From Pseudomonadota bacterium (lineage in GTDB: Bacteria; Pseudomonadota; Alphaproteobacteria; Sphingomonadales; Sphingomonadaceae): DNA of 54,130 bases. Below, piece after piece: positions 41,724-51,992 of the stretch (within the stretch, counting starts at the first letter, position 1; each line of letters begins with the position of its first letter). The stretch is taken from assembly GCA_023424095.1 (NCBI GenBank), contig JAFAEG010000012.1, positions 1 through 54,130 on the forward strand. Direction: 5' to 3'. The notes under the pieces were generated by a model. That model had not been told where the DNA came from. It searched no databases and was given only the letters and a program-made list of their open reading frames with translations. The translations under genes were made by a program, and so were the position numbers.

Positions 41724-43831
41724 CGCGACATGATCCAGGTGACCGCCGCGGTAATGCCGATCAGCATGACGAAGGCGTAGGTATAGAGATAGCCCGACTG
41801 CAGCCGCGCCGTGACCTTGGTCCCGGTCGCGACCAGGGCGGCGACGCCGTCCGGGCCGAAGCGGTCGATCGTGCCCTCATCGCCCTTCTTCCAGAACAGG
41901 CGACCGAACCAGAGCGCCGGGCGGACGAAGATGACGTTGTAGAGCTCGTCGAAATACCATTTGTGCCACAGGAAGGTGTGCAGCACGCGGAAATGCTCGG
42001 CGAACTTGGCCGGGAAGCCGGGCCGCACGATGTAGGCGTAGAAGGCGATCAGCAGGCCGAGCAGCATCACCACCGCCGGTGCGAGCTTCACCCAATAGGG
42101 GACCTCATGCATTTCGTGCATCAGGTGCGTGTCGAACGACAAAGCGCCGGCCCAGAACGCCTCGCCCTCATGATAATCGATGAAGGCGTGGTGGAAGAGA
42201 TAACCGGCGAAGACCGCGCCCAGTGACAGCAGGACCAACGGCACCAGCATCGACCACGGGCTTTCGTGCGGGTGATAGCCCGCCGTGCCGGTCGCGACAT
42301 GCGCCGCATCCTTGGCGGGCGCGTCATGCGTGTCGCCGGCATGCTCCTCGTCCGGATGATCGTGATGATCGCCGTGGACCGCATGCTGGATATGCTCGCT
42401 GCCCGCCCAGCGCGGCTGGCCCCAGAAGGTGAGGAACATCAGCCGCCAGCTGTAGAAGCTGGTCAGCAAGGCCGCGAACACGCCGACGCCGAAGGCGAAT
42501 TGCCAGCCCAGCGCGCCGCTCGCGAAGGTGCTCTCGATGATCGCATCCTTGGAATAGAAGCCCGCAAAGCCGAACACGCCGAGCACGCCCACGCCGGTGA
42601 TCGCCAGCGTGCCGATCAGCATCGCCGCGAAGGTCAGCGGAATGGATTTCCTGAGGCCCCCGTAGAAGCGCATGTCCTGCTCATGGTGCATCGCATGGAT
42701 GACCGAGCCGGCGCCCAGGAACAGCAACGCCTTGAAGAAAGCGTGCGTGAACAGGTGGAACATCGCCGCGCCATAGGCGCCGACGCCCGCCGCGAAGAAC
42801 ATGTAGCCGAGCTGCGAACAGGTCGAATAAGCGATCACCCGCTTGATGTCGTTCTGCACCGTGCCGACGGTGGCCGCGAACAGCGCGGTCGCGGCGCCGA
42901 CGACGGTGACCAGGGCCAAAGCGGTCTCGCTCGTTTCGAACATCGGCGACATGCGGCAGACCATGAACACGCCGGCGGTGACCATCGTGGCGGCATGGAT
43001 CAGCGCCGACACCGGGGTCGGGCCTTCCATCGCGTCCGGCAGCCAGGTGTGCAGGCCGAGCTGCGCCGACTTCCCCATCGCGCCGACGAACAGCAGGATG
43101 CAGAGCGTCGTCATGATGTCGAGGCGCATGCCGAGGAAGTTGAAGGTCGAACCGGCCATGTCCGGTGCGGCGGCGAGGATTTCCGGAATGGAGATCGTGC
43201 CGAACACCAGGAAGGTGCCGAAGATGCCGAGCATGAAGCCGAAATCGCCGACGCGGTTGACGACGAACGCCTTCAGCGCCGCGGCGTTGGCGCTGGGCTT
43301 ATGGTACCAGAAGCCGATCAGCAGATAGGAGGCCAGGCCGACGCCTTCCCAGCCGAAGAACATCTGCACGAGATTGTTCGCGGTCACGAGCATCAGCATC
43401 GCGAAGGTGAACAGGCTCAAATAAGCGAAGAAGCGGGGCTGGGACGGATCCTCCGCCATGTAACCCCAGGAGTAGAGGTGAACGAGCGCGGAGACGCTGG
43501 TCACGACGACCAGCATCACCGCGGTCAGGCTGTCGACCCGAAGCTCCCAGCCGACCTGCAGCGCGCCGGACTGGATCCAGTCCAGCACCGGAACCACGGA
43601 CGCGCCGTAGCTGCCGCCCAGATAGCCGAGGAAGATCGGCCAGGAGAGCGCGGCGGAAATGAACAGGGCGCCGGTGGTGATGAGCTTCGCCGGCAGTTTG
43701 CCGATGACCCGCCCGCCCAGCCCGGCAACGATCGCCGCGAGCAAGGGCAGGAAGACGATCGCCAGCATCATCGCGCTGTTCGGCGCGACCGTTGCAGCGG
43801 CCTCTGCGGCACTATGGACTTCGGAGGCCAC
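41720..43831 (-). CDS. nuoL: NADH-quinone oxidoreductase subunit L
   Basis: This 703-residue distal antiporter-like subunit of complex I carries the long lateral helix in its C-terminal part. Motifs ALIHAATMVTAGVFMVCRMSP and SAQLGLHTWLPDAMEGPTPVSALIH are typical. A His/Asp/Glu-rich loop (about residues 475-525, for example HGDHHDHPDEEH) is inserted before the C-terminal helices. The start is GTG 43831, with AAGGG six bases upstream inside the nuoK end. Confidence 0.97.
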   Translation of the reverse strand: MASEVHSAAEAAATVAPNSAMMLAIVFLPLLAAIVAGLGGRVIGKLPAKLITTGALFISAALSWPIFLGYLGGSYGASVVPVLDWIQSGALQVGWELRVDSLTAVMLVVVTSVSALVHLYSWGYMAEDPSQPRFFAYLSLFTFAMLMLVTANNLVQMFFGWEGVGLASYLLIGFWYHKPSANAAALKAFVVNRVGDFGFMLGIFGTFLVFGTISIPEILAAAPDMAGSTFNFLGMRLDIMTTLCILLFVGAMGKSAQLGLHTWLPDAMEGPTPVSALIHAATMVTAGVFMVCRMSPMFETSETALALVTVVGAATALFAATVGTVQNDIKRVIAYSTCSQLGYMFFAAGVGAYGAAMFHLFTHAFFKALLFLGAGSVIHAMHHEQDMRFYGGLRKSIPLTFAAMLIGTLAITGVGVLGVFGFAGFYSKDAIIESTFASGALGWQFAFGVGVFAALLTSFYSWRLMFLTFWGQPRWAGSEHIQHAVHGDHHDHPDEEHAGDTHDAPAKDAAHVATGTAGYHPHESPWSMLVPLVLLSLGAVFAGYLFHHAFIDYHEGEAFWAGALSFDTHLMHEMHEVPYWVKLAPAVVMLLGLLIAFYAYIVRPGFPAKFAEHFRVLHTFLWHKWYFDELYNVIFVRPALWFGRLFWKKGDEGTIDRFGPDGVAALVATGTKVTARLQSGYLYTYAFVMLIGITAAVTWIMSR

Positions 43832-43832
43832 G

Positions 43833-44141
43833 TCAGCCCTTCATCTGATTGATATCGTCGACCGCGATGGTGCCGCGGCCACGGAAATAAATGACGAGAA
43901 TGGCGAGGCCGATCGCGGCCTCTGCCGCCGCGACGGTCAGCACGAACATCGCGAACACCTGGCCGGTCATGTCGCCGAGATAGACGGAGAAGGCGATCAG
44001 GTTGATGTTCACCGCCAGCAGGATCAGCTCGATCGCCATCAGGATGACGATGACGTTCTTGCGATTGAGGAAGATGCCGAACACGCCGATCACGAACAGG
44101 ATCGCGCCGACGGTCAGGAAATGCTCCAGGCCGATGCTCAC
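43833..44141 (-). CDS. nuoK: NADH-quinone oxidoreductase subunit K
   Basis: This 102-residue subunit has three transmembrane helices with the key Glu of the E-channel in ILMAIELILLAVN and a second in AAAEAAIGLAI. It connects the quinone site to the antiporter modules. The start is GTG 44141, overlapping the nuoJ stop as GTGA. Standard length. Confidence 0.97.
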   Translation of the reverse strand: MSIGLEHFLTVGAILFVIGVFGIFLNRKNVIVILMAIELILLAVNINLIAFSVYLGDMTGQVFAMFVLTVAAAEAAIGLAILVIYFRGRGTIAVDDINQMKG

Positions 44142-44746
44142 AGCTCAACCCCCTGCCCGACTTCCGGCTGCATATTGACCACCGCATCCTTCGGGTTGCG
44201 GCGGACCTGCTGGCGAATGTTCTGCGGGCGGACGCCGCCGCGCTTGCGGTGGGTCAGCACGATCGCGCCGATCATCGCCACCAGCAGGACGATTCCCGCC
44301 GCCTCGAAGATGAAGATGTAACGGGTGTAAAGGACACGCCCCATCGCCTCGATATTGCTGACATTTTCAGGCGTCGGCGAACGCCGCGCGATGGTGATGC
44401 CGCCCGCGTCCCAGGCGACCAGAGCGACGATGATTTCGAACAGCAGCAGCCCCGCCAGCATCGTCACCGGGAACCAGTAACGGGAGAAGCCCGAGCGCAA
44501 CTCGGCGAAATCCACGTCGAGCATCATCACCACGAACAGGAAGAGCACCGCAACGGCGCCGACGTAGACGATGACCAAAAGGAAGGCGAGGAACTCGGCC
44601 CCGATCAGCAGGAAAAGGCCCGCCGCGTTGAAGAAGGCGAGGATCAGCCACAGCACGCTGTGCACCGGGTTGCGCGCACAGATCGTCATCACCGCGGAGA
44701 CGATGACGAGCGTGGCGAACAGGTAAAATACGGCGACTTGAATCAC
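44138..44746 (-). CDS. nuoJ: NADH-quinone oxidoreductase subunit J
   Basis: This 202-residue membrane subunit of complex I has five helices. The conserved region NPVHSVLWLILAFFNAAGLFLL and the pi-bulge helix VYVGAVAVLFLFVVMML are present. The start is GTG 44746 with no clear ribosome site; a 36-base gap separates it from nuoI. Confidence 0.96.
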   Translation of the reverse strand: MIQVAVFYLFATLVIVSAVMTICARNPVHSVLWLILAFFNAAGLFLLIGAEFLAFLLVIVYVGAVAVLFLFVVMMLDVDFAELRSGFSRYWFPVTMLAGLLLFEIIVALVAWDAGGITIARRSPTPENVSNIEAMGRVLYTRYIFIFEAAGIVLLVAMIGAIVLTHRKRGGVRPQNIRQQVRRNPKDAVVNMQPEVGQGVEL

Positions 44747-44782
44747 GGTTTTCGATCGGACCTGTGAAGGGTTGCGGGGGCG

Positions 44783-45268
44783 TTAGCGGTAGGGTGCATC
44801 GGCGGCAAGGTTCGCGGCGATGGCGCGCTCCCAACGATCGCCATTGGCCAGCAATTTCGCCTTGTCGTAGAGCAATTCTTCGCGGGTTTCGGTGGCGAAA
44901 TCCATGTTCGGCCCCTCGACGATGGCATCCACCGGGCACGCTTCCTGGCACAGGCCGCAATAGATGCACTTCACCATGTCGATATCGTAGCGCGTGGTGC
45001 GGCGGCTGCCGTCCTCGCGCGGCTCGGCCTCGATCGTGATCGCCAGCGCGGGGCAGACCGCTTCGCACAGCTTGCACGCGATGCAGCGCTCTTCACCATT
45101 GGGATAGCGACGCAGCGCATGCTCGCCCCGGAACCGCGGCGAGATCGGGTTCTTCTCGTACGGATAGTTGATCGTCGCCTTGGGCTTGAAGAAATATTTC
45201 AGCGTGAGGGCATGCGCCTTCACGAACTCCCAGAGCGTGAACGTCTTGATGGTTTGAGAGAGGCTCAT
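44783..45268 (-). CDS. nuoI: NADH-quinone oxidoreductase subunit I
   Basis: This 161-residue peripheral subunit binds two [4Fe-4S] clusters (N6a and N6b). Two CxxCxxCxxxCP motifs are present: CIACKLCEAVCP and CIYCGLCQEACPVDA. It passes electrons toward cluster N2 and the quinone. ATG 45268 overlaps the stop of the preceding unknown gene as ATGA, so both are translated from one message. Confidence 0.98.
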   Translation of the reverse strand: MSLSQTIKTFTLWEFVKAHALTLKYFFKPKATINYPYEKNPISPRFRGEHALRRYPNGEERCIACKLCEAVCPALAITIEAEPREDGSRRTTRYDIDMVKCIYCGLCQEACPVDAIVEGPNMDFATETREELLYDKAKLLANGDRWERAIAANLAADAPYR

Positions 45269-46011
45269 TGGTTCGGCCTTCGAACAATGTTGTTGTAACC
45301 GCAGATCCCGATGCCGGTTTGCGCGGTTACCGACGGATCGCCAATGCGGGTGAACTTGATGACCTTCGCTCGGATGTCCCCGCCGCCCAGCATGCGCTCG
45401 GTGCCTGCTGGCCCGGTCCGGTCACCGAAATGACTCGTTCCCGACGGGACGCCTGCAAATCGGGTCGTCACGGGCTGCCCACTCCAGAGGCCCTCCCCAA
45501 CCATTTGTGCAGGGCCACGCGGGCCGCCGGTCTGGTAGCGAAAGCGGATTCTCCTGCCGTCGCTCAGGATAAGGCCGCAATGCCGTGGCCAATTCGCCGG
45601 ATCGAAGCCGGAAATGTCGCCGCCGGACGTCGCGGCCGGCGCTGGGGCTGGTGCTGAGGCCGGGACAACCGCAGTCGCACGGCACACGCCGACCGCCAGC
45701 GGAAAGGCCATCCGACGCCTGTCCAACCGGTAGAGATATGCGTTGGAATCTTCCCGCCCGGCTTCAGGCCGCTCCACTTCGATCGCGACGCCGTCACCCC
45801 CACCGAGCACGACGCGATCGCGTTCCCGGACCCCGCTCAGCGCGCCACCTGGCCAAACCGAATTGGCCAACGGACGAACGGAGACCGTCTGCCCCGCTGC
45901 CGGCTCAATCACGAAATCGATAGCCTCAGCGCTCGGCAGAACCATGGCACAGCTAACCGGCCCGGTGGAACCAGGCTGCACCGAGGCCGCAAGAAGCAGC
46001 GCAATCACCAC
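45265..46011 (-). CDS. Exported hypothetical protein inserted between nuoH and nuoI
   Basis: This 248-residue protein begins with a short hydrophobic, signal-like stretch (VIALLLAASVQPGSTGPVSC) and has four cysteines (about residues 21, 109, 144 and 239) that may pair in the periplasm. A Pro/Ala-rich linker (about 117-127) separates two beta-rich halves. I do not recognise the family. The start is GTG 46011 (a second GTG follows directly), overlapping nuoH by seven bases, and its stop overlaps nuoI as ATGA. It is thus embedded in the complex I operon. Confidence 0.72.
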   Translation of the reverse strand: MVIALLLAASVQPGSTGPVSCAMVLPSAEAIDFVIEPAAGQTVSVRPLANSVWPGGALSGVRERDRVVLGGGDGVAIEVERPEAGREDSNAYLYRLDRRRMAFPLAVGVCRATAVVPASAPAPAPAATSGGDISGFDPANWPRHCGLILSDGRRIRFRYQTGGPRGPAQMVGEGLWSGQPVTTRFAGVPSGTSHFGDRTGPAGTERMLGGGDIRAKVIKFTRIGDPSVTAQTGIGICGYNNIVRRPNQ

Positions 46012-47057
46012 GGCAGCAGCCCGTCATTGCGCAGCATGATGTAGAGGCTGACCAGGAACACCCAGAAGAGCGAGATCGGCAGGAACACCTTCCAGCCCAG
46101 CCGCATCAGCTGATCGTAGCGGAACCGCGGCACGGTCGCCTTCACCCAGCTGAAGATGAAGAAGAACAGCAGGATCTTGCCGAAGAACCAGAAGATGCCC
46201 GGCACGTAGTAAAGCGGCGCCCAATCGATCGGGGGCAGCCAGCCGCCCCAGAACAGGATCGCGTTCATCGCGCACATCAGGATGACGTTGGCATATTCGC
46301 CAAGCCAGAAGAGCGCGAAGCTCATCGAGCTATATTCGGTCTGGTAGCCGGCTACGAGCTCGCTCTCCGCCTCGGTCAGGTCGAACGGTGCGCGCGCCGT
46401 TTCCGCCAGCGAGGCGATCAGGAAGATCACCGCGATCGGGAAGAGCAGAGGGTTCAGGCCATAAGCGTTGATGGCGCCGAAAATGTGCCCTTCCTGGCCC
46501 ATCACGATGCCCGACAGGCTGAACGTGCCCGCGAACAGGATCACCGGGATCAGGATGAAGCCGATCGAGACTTCATAGGAAACCATCTGAGCCGCGGCGC
46601 GCAAGGCGCTGTAAAACGGGTATTTCGAGTTCGACGCCCAGCCGGCGATGATCACCCCGTAGACGCCGAGCGACGACACCGCGAGCAGGTACAGGAGCCC
46701 GACATTGATGTCGGCGAGCACCCAGCCCTCCTGGAACGGGATCACCGCCCAGGCGAGCAGGGCCACGGTAAAGGTGATGATCGGCGCCAGCAGGAACAGG
46801 CCGCGATTGGCGCTGGCCGGGATGATCGTTTCCTGGAGGAAGACCTTCAGACCGTCGGCAAACGACTGCAGCAGGCCCCACGGCCCGACCACGTTCGGTC
46901 CCTTGCGCAGCGCCATCGCCGCCCAGATCTTGCGATCGGCATAAATCACCATCGCCACCGCCAGCATGAGCGGCAGCGCGATCATCAGGATCAGGATGAT
47001 GGTCGAAACGAAATAGCCGAAGCCTTCGCCGAGCCAGGATTGGAACCAGGCGGTCAT
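46005..47057 (-). CDS. nuoH: NADH-quinone oxidoreductase subunit H
   Basis: This 350-residue membrane subunit lines the quinone cavity. Eight helices and the family motifs RKGPNVVGPWGLLQSFADGLK (cytoplasmic loop; first 20 residues diagnostic) and ETARAPFDLTEAESELVAGY are present. ATG 47057 overlaps the nuoG stop as ATGA. Standard length. Confidence 0.98.
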   Translation of the reverse strand: MTAWFQSWLGEGFGYFVSTIILILMIALPLMLAVAMVIYADRKIWAAMALRKGPNVVGPWGLLQSFADGLKVFLQETIIPASANRGLFLLAPIITFTVALLAWAVIPFQEGWVLADINVGLLYLLAVSSLGVYGVIIAGWASNSKYPFYSALRAAAQMVSYEVSIGFILIPVILFAGTFSLSGIVMGQEGHIFGAINAYGLNPLLFPIAVIFLIASLAETARAPFDLTEAESELVAGYQTEYSSMSFALFWLGEYANVILMCAMNAILFWGGWLPPIDWAPLYYVPGIFWFFGKILLFFFIFSWVKATVPRFRYDQLMRLGWKVFLPISLFWVFLVSLYIMLRNDGLLPW

Positions 47058-49075
47058 TCCGCGGCCTCCAGCATGTCCTGGCCGTGCAGGATTTCCGCCG
47101 AGCAGCGCTGCATGGTGGGCGACGAACGCGCGATCGGGTTGGTCAGGTAGAAATCCTGAATCGGGTAAGCGAGCTCAGTCTCCTTCGCGATCGCGACCTT
47201 CTCAAGGCTCGGCGGCGACCAGTCGAAGCTGGCGAGGCCGGGCGTCGCGAAGGCCGGATAGTCGGCGAACAGGCGCTGGCGAAGCTCGCCGAAGCTGTCG
47301 AACGGCAAGGTCTTGCCGAGCGCTTCGGACAGCGCCCGAAGGATCGACCAATCCTCGCGTGCATCGCCGGGTGCGTCGACCGCCTTCTCGGAATATTGCA
47401 CGCGGCCTTCGAGGTTCACGCTGATGAAGTGCTTCTCGCTATAGGCGGCACCGGGCAGGATCACGTCCGCAGCCGCGGCGCCCTTGTCGCCATGATGGCC
47501 GATATAGACCTTGAAGCTGCCCGCGAACGGGCCGAGGTTCGCTTCGTCCGCGCCCAGCAGGAAGAGCAGTTTCGGCGCGGCTTCCGCCAGCTCGGCCATG
47601 CCGCCGGGTCGCGCCCAGCCGAGCATCAGCCCGCCGGTCCGCGCGGCCGCCGTGTGCAGGACGTTGAAACCGTTCCAGCCGTCGCGAATGAGGTTGAAGG
47701 TAGAAGCGAGCGCCAGCGCCGCCGCCTGCCCGCCCGGCACCTTCAGCGCCGCGCCGCCGACGATCACCGCCGGCCGCTCCGCGCCCTTGAGCAGGTCGGC
47801 GACCTCCTTCGGCAGCTTGGCGAGCAGGGACAGATCGTTGCCGAGCCAGGTGACCGGATAGGTCAGGTCAACCTCCGGCCCGATCGCGAAGACCTTGGCA
47901 CCGGCGAGCACCGCCTTGCGGATGCGGGTGTTGACCAGGCTCGCTTCCCAGCGCGGGTTGGTCCCGACCAGAAGGATCGCGTCCGCCGTCTCCAGCGCGC
48001 CGATCGTCGTGTTGAAATTCACCGCGGCGATGTTGCTCGCATCATAGGCCAGGCCGGTCTGACGGCCCTCGATCAGCTCCGACCCCAGCGAGGCCAGCAG
48101 CTTCTGCGTGGCATAAAGCGTCTCGACGTCGACCAGATCGCCCGCGACCGCAGCGACACTCGACTTGGCGCTCTTGGCGACCTTGGCGATGGCGGCGAAC
48201 GCCTCGGCCCAGGTCGCTTCCTTCAGCGCGCCGCCTTCGCGCACCCACGGCCGGTCCAGCCGGCGCAGCAGCAGGCCGTCGACGGCGTGGCGGGTCTTGT
48301 CGCTCGCCCACTCCTCATTCACGTCCTCGTTGATCCGCGGCACGGCGCGCATCACCCCGCGCGAGCGGGAATCGAGGCGGATGTTGGTGCCGACCGCGTC
48401 CATCACGTCAATCGCCGGCGTCTTGCGGAGCTCCCACGGCCGCGCCTCGAAGGCGTAAGGCTTGGAGGTCAAGGCGCCGACCGGGCAGAGATCGACGACA
48501 TTGCCGGAAAGCTCGCTCGACAGCGCCTGCTCGAGATAGGAGGTGATCTCCATATCCTCGCCGCGGCCGACCGCGCCGATATCCTCGACGCCCGCGACCT
48601 GCTCCATGAAGCGCACGCAGCGGGTGCAATGGATACAGCGGGTCATCACCGTCTTGACGACGGGACCCATATATTTCTCGGTCACCGCCCGCTTGTTCTC
48701 GTCATAGCGGTCGTGGCCGCGCCCGTAGGCGATCGCCTGGTCCTGGAGGTCGCACTCGCCGCCCTGGTCGCAGATTGGGCAGTCGAGCGGGTGGTTGATC
48801 AGGAGGAACTCCATCACCCCTTCCCGCGCCTTCTTGACCACCGGCGTGTTGGTGAAGATTTCCTGATTGTCCGCCGCCGGCAGAGCGCAGCTCGCCTGCG
48901 GCTTGGGCGGTCCGGGCTTCACCTCGACCAGGCACATCCGGCAATTGCCGGCGATCGCCAGCCGCTCATGGTAACAGAAACGCGGAATCTCTTTCCCCGC
49001 GGCCTCGCAGGCCTGCAGCACGGTGGCGCCAGCCGGCACCTCCACTTCAATTCCGTCAACCTTGAGTGTGGGCAT
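47054..49075 (-). CDS. nuoG: NADH-quinone oxidoreductase subunit G
   Basis: This 673-residue iron-sulfur subunit of the NADH module has the N-terminal [2Fe-2S] cysteines (RFCYHE, GNCRMC, ASCALP). The HxxxCxxCxxxxxC cluster (NHPLDCPICDQGGEC) and the [4Fe-4S] set CIHCTRC...CPVGAL follow. The C-terminal half is a molybdopterin-oxidoreductase-like domain without a cofactor, shorter than in E. coli and typical of alphaproteobacterial NuoG. ATG 49075 has AGAGGAT six bases upstream. A gene-free stretch of 259 bases precedes it, unlike most other junctions in this operon. Confidence 0.98.
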   Translation of the reverse strand: MPTLKVDGIEVEVPAGATVLQACEAAGKEIPRFCYHERLAIAGNCRMCLVEVKPGPPKPQASCALPAADNQEIFTNTPVVKKAREGVMEFLLINHPLDCPICDQGGECDLQDQAIAYGRGHDRYDENKRAVTEKYMGPVVKTVMTRCIHCTRCVRFMEQVAGVEDIGAVGRGEDMEITSYLEQALSSELSGNVVDLCPVGALTSKPYAFEARPWELRKTPAIDVMDAVGTNIRLDSRSRGVMRAVPRINEDVNEEWASDKTRHAVDGLLLRRLDRPWVREGGALKEATWAEAFAAIAKVAKSAKSSVAAVAGDLVDVETLYATQKLLASLGSELIEGRQTGLAYDASNIAAVNFNTTIGALETADAILLVGTNPRWEASLVNTRIRKAVLAGAKVFAIGPEVDLTYPVTWLGNDLSLLAKLPKEVADLLKGAERPAVIVGGAALKVPGGQAAALALASTFNLIRDGWNGFNVLHTAAARTGGLMLGWARPGGMAELAEAAPKLLFLLGADEANLGPFAGSFKVYIGHHGDKGAAAADVILPGAAYSEKHFISVNLEGRVQYSEKAVDAPGDAREDWSILRALSEALGKTLPFDSFGELRQRLFADYPAFATPGLASFDWSPPSLEKVAIAKETELAYPIQDFYLTNPIARSSPTMQRCSAEILHGQDMLEAAE

Positions 49076-49334
49076 TTGATCCTCTGTCCCGAGAGCCCCG
49101 CCTGGCGCAAATTCCCGCCAGACCGTCGTCGCGGCCCGAGTAAGTTGGTTTGGCTCAAAGAGCCATGATTTTCCGGGGCTGCTGAGCCTCTGGGCGGTGG
49201 AAAGTCAAGGTCCTGAGCGCCTTGTGGCCTCAGCAATTCGGGCCGAACGGGCACCAGCCGGCGGAATCAGCGACGCTCAGCCGGTAACGGCGGTTTGCGA
49301 TGAGTCGTCGGCCCTCAGAGTCGGCGGGCGGGCA

Positions 49335-50000
49335 TCAGTTGCCGGCCGAAGACCCCACGCTGCGGAAGGCGGCGGTGGCGAGCATGGCGCGAAGGCCCGC
49401 CTCGTTGCTGCTGATCCGCGGACCAGACTGGGCGCACAGCTGGAAGGCGGGCAGCAATTGCTGGATCGCGGCTTCCTCGCCGTCGCTGGCCGGCGCGGTG
49501 TCGAGCAGAGCGGCAACCTGGTCCGGCACCGAACGCACCACACAGATCGCCACCCGGTCGGACGGCGAATAAGCCGGCGTCGCGGCCCCGGTCGCGGCCC
49601 GCGCGAGCCGTACGTTCAGCGGTGCCTCGCTCCGGTCCAGCAGCCCCTCGGCCAATGCCCCGGCGAACAACAACCCAGCGCCACGCATCCGGCGAGCGCC
49701 CTGCAGGCAGCCCTCATTGTTGCGCGACAATTGGCTGATGCCGGTCCGATAGGCACTGGTGGTGAAATTCATGCTGAGCGTACGTGCCGCCATCTCCGGG
49801 CTGCGCTGGGCGGCGCAGCGACCGAATTCCTGCAACTTCCCACGCGCTTCGGCGCCAAGCGGGGCGCGCTCGTCCTGGTAGAAAATCTCATGCGCGGGAG
49901 TCGCCTCCGCGGCGCGGGGCGGCTCGGACGGCAAGGGCCGTTGCGGGGCGGAGGGGGCGGGCTGGGCGGCCAAAGCCATCGAGATCAGGATCACGCTCAT
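49335..50000 (-). CDS. Exported hypothetical protein between nuoF and nuoG
   Basis: This 221-residue protein starts with a weak signal sequence (SVILISMALAAQPAPSA), then a Pro-rich linker and a helical mature domain with cysteines near residues 62, 98, 152 and 188, which could pair. ATG 50000 follows the very strong ribosome site GGAGGAGGAT. It is on the same strand as the nuo genes but separated from nuoF by 170 bases and from nuoG by 259 bases. I do not recognise the family. Confidence 0.68.
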   Translation of the reverse strand: MSVILISMALAAQPAPSAPQRPLPSEPPRAAEATPAHEIFYQDERAPLGAEARGKLQEFGRCAAQRSPEMAARTLSMNFTTSAYRTGISQLSRNNEGCLQGARRMRGAGLLFAGALAEGLLDRSEAPLNVRLARAATGAATPAYSPSDRVAICVVRSVPDQVAALLDTAPASDGEEAAIQQLLPAFQLCAQSGPRISSNEAGLRAMLATAAFRSVGSSAGN

Positions 50001-50170
50001 CGATCATCCTCCTCCACGCAGAAGCCCATTTGGCGGCAGCGTTTATTCTCGCCGGTTTATGCCGACAATACACGCCTTCAAAGCCTGAATGCAGCGTGAA
50101 TTTTCTGGCCCCGAAGCCTGCCAGGCTTGAGCGCGAGTTGCGCCGCGAGCACGACGCCGCTGGGGCGAGC

Positions 50171-51463
<1,293 letters not shown>

Positions 51464-51466
51464 GGC

Positions 51467-51826
51467 TTAAGCGTTCCTGCAAATTTCGCGGACCGCCTGG
51501 TCCATGTCGCCATTCCAATCGCCTTCGACGAACACGTCTTCCTCGCCCACCGCGATGAAGCGCTGGGCGGGACGGTCGGCGATGCGATAGCGGCCGCAGA
51601 CCACGGTCGCGCCCTGGCTGGTGAAAGTCTGTGCGTCCTCGAAGCTGACGGCCTGCGCGTTCAGCCGCTCGCGGACCAGCCGCTCGGCCCGCTCGGTCGG
51701 CGTCGGCTCGGCCTTCGGCGGCGCGGCGATATTGTTGACCGCCTGCACCGCCTCCTGCCCGCCGCAGCCGGCGAGCATCACCGCGAAGAGCGGCGCGGCG
51801 CGGACGCTGAGCGCGAGTTCAGCCAC
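51467..51826 (-). CDS. Small putative lipoprotein in the nuo operon
   Basis: This protein of about 119 residues has a hydrophobic N-terminus ending in the lipobox MLAGC (LFAVMLAGCGGQ). It is followed by a charged linker and a small domain with two cysteines (VVCGRYR and EICRN). I start at GTG 51826, which overlaps the end of the upstream gene by eight bases; a GTG at 51835 and an ATG at 51868 are alternatives. It is followed directly by nuoF. The family is not recognised; a lipidated periplasmic location is inferred. Confidence 0.65.
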   Translation of the reverse strand: MAELALSVRAAPLFAVMLAGCGGQEAVQAVNNIAAPPKAEPTPTERAERLVRERLNAQAVSFEDAQTFTSQGATVVCGRYRIADRPAQRFIAVGEEDVFVEGDWNGDMDQAVREICRNA

Positions 51827-51992
51827 GCGGTCCACCGAGCTTCTTCTGGACTGCCGTGTAGACGGCATAAGCGATGCCGGCCGCGACGACCAACAGCACG
51901 ATCTTGATCGCGAGGCCGATCAGTGCGCCGAGCACCTTCAGCACCACGATGACCAACAGGACGAGGACGACGAGCGCGATGACAGCAGCCAT
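51819..51992 (-). CDS. 57-residue hydrophobic protein in the nuo operon
   Basis: This protein is almost entirely hydrophobic: residues 2-45 form two adjacent transmembrane helices rich in Val, Leu, Ile and Ala, followed by a short basic tail (VQKKLGGPRG). ATG 51992 overlaps the nuoE stop by one base (TAATG), and GGGGGAG lies about nine bases upstream. A TTG at 52001 is the only other start. Function is unknown; a small accessory membrane protein coupled to nuoE is inferred. Confidence 0.65.
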   Translation of the reverse strand: MAAVIALVVLVLLVIVVLKVLGALIGLAIKIVLLVVAAGIAYAVYTAVQKKLGGPRG

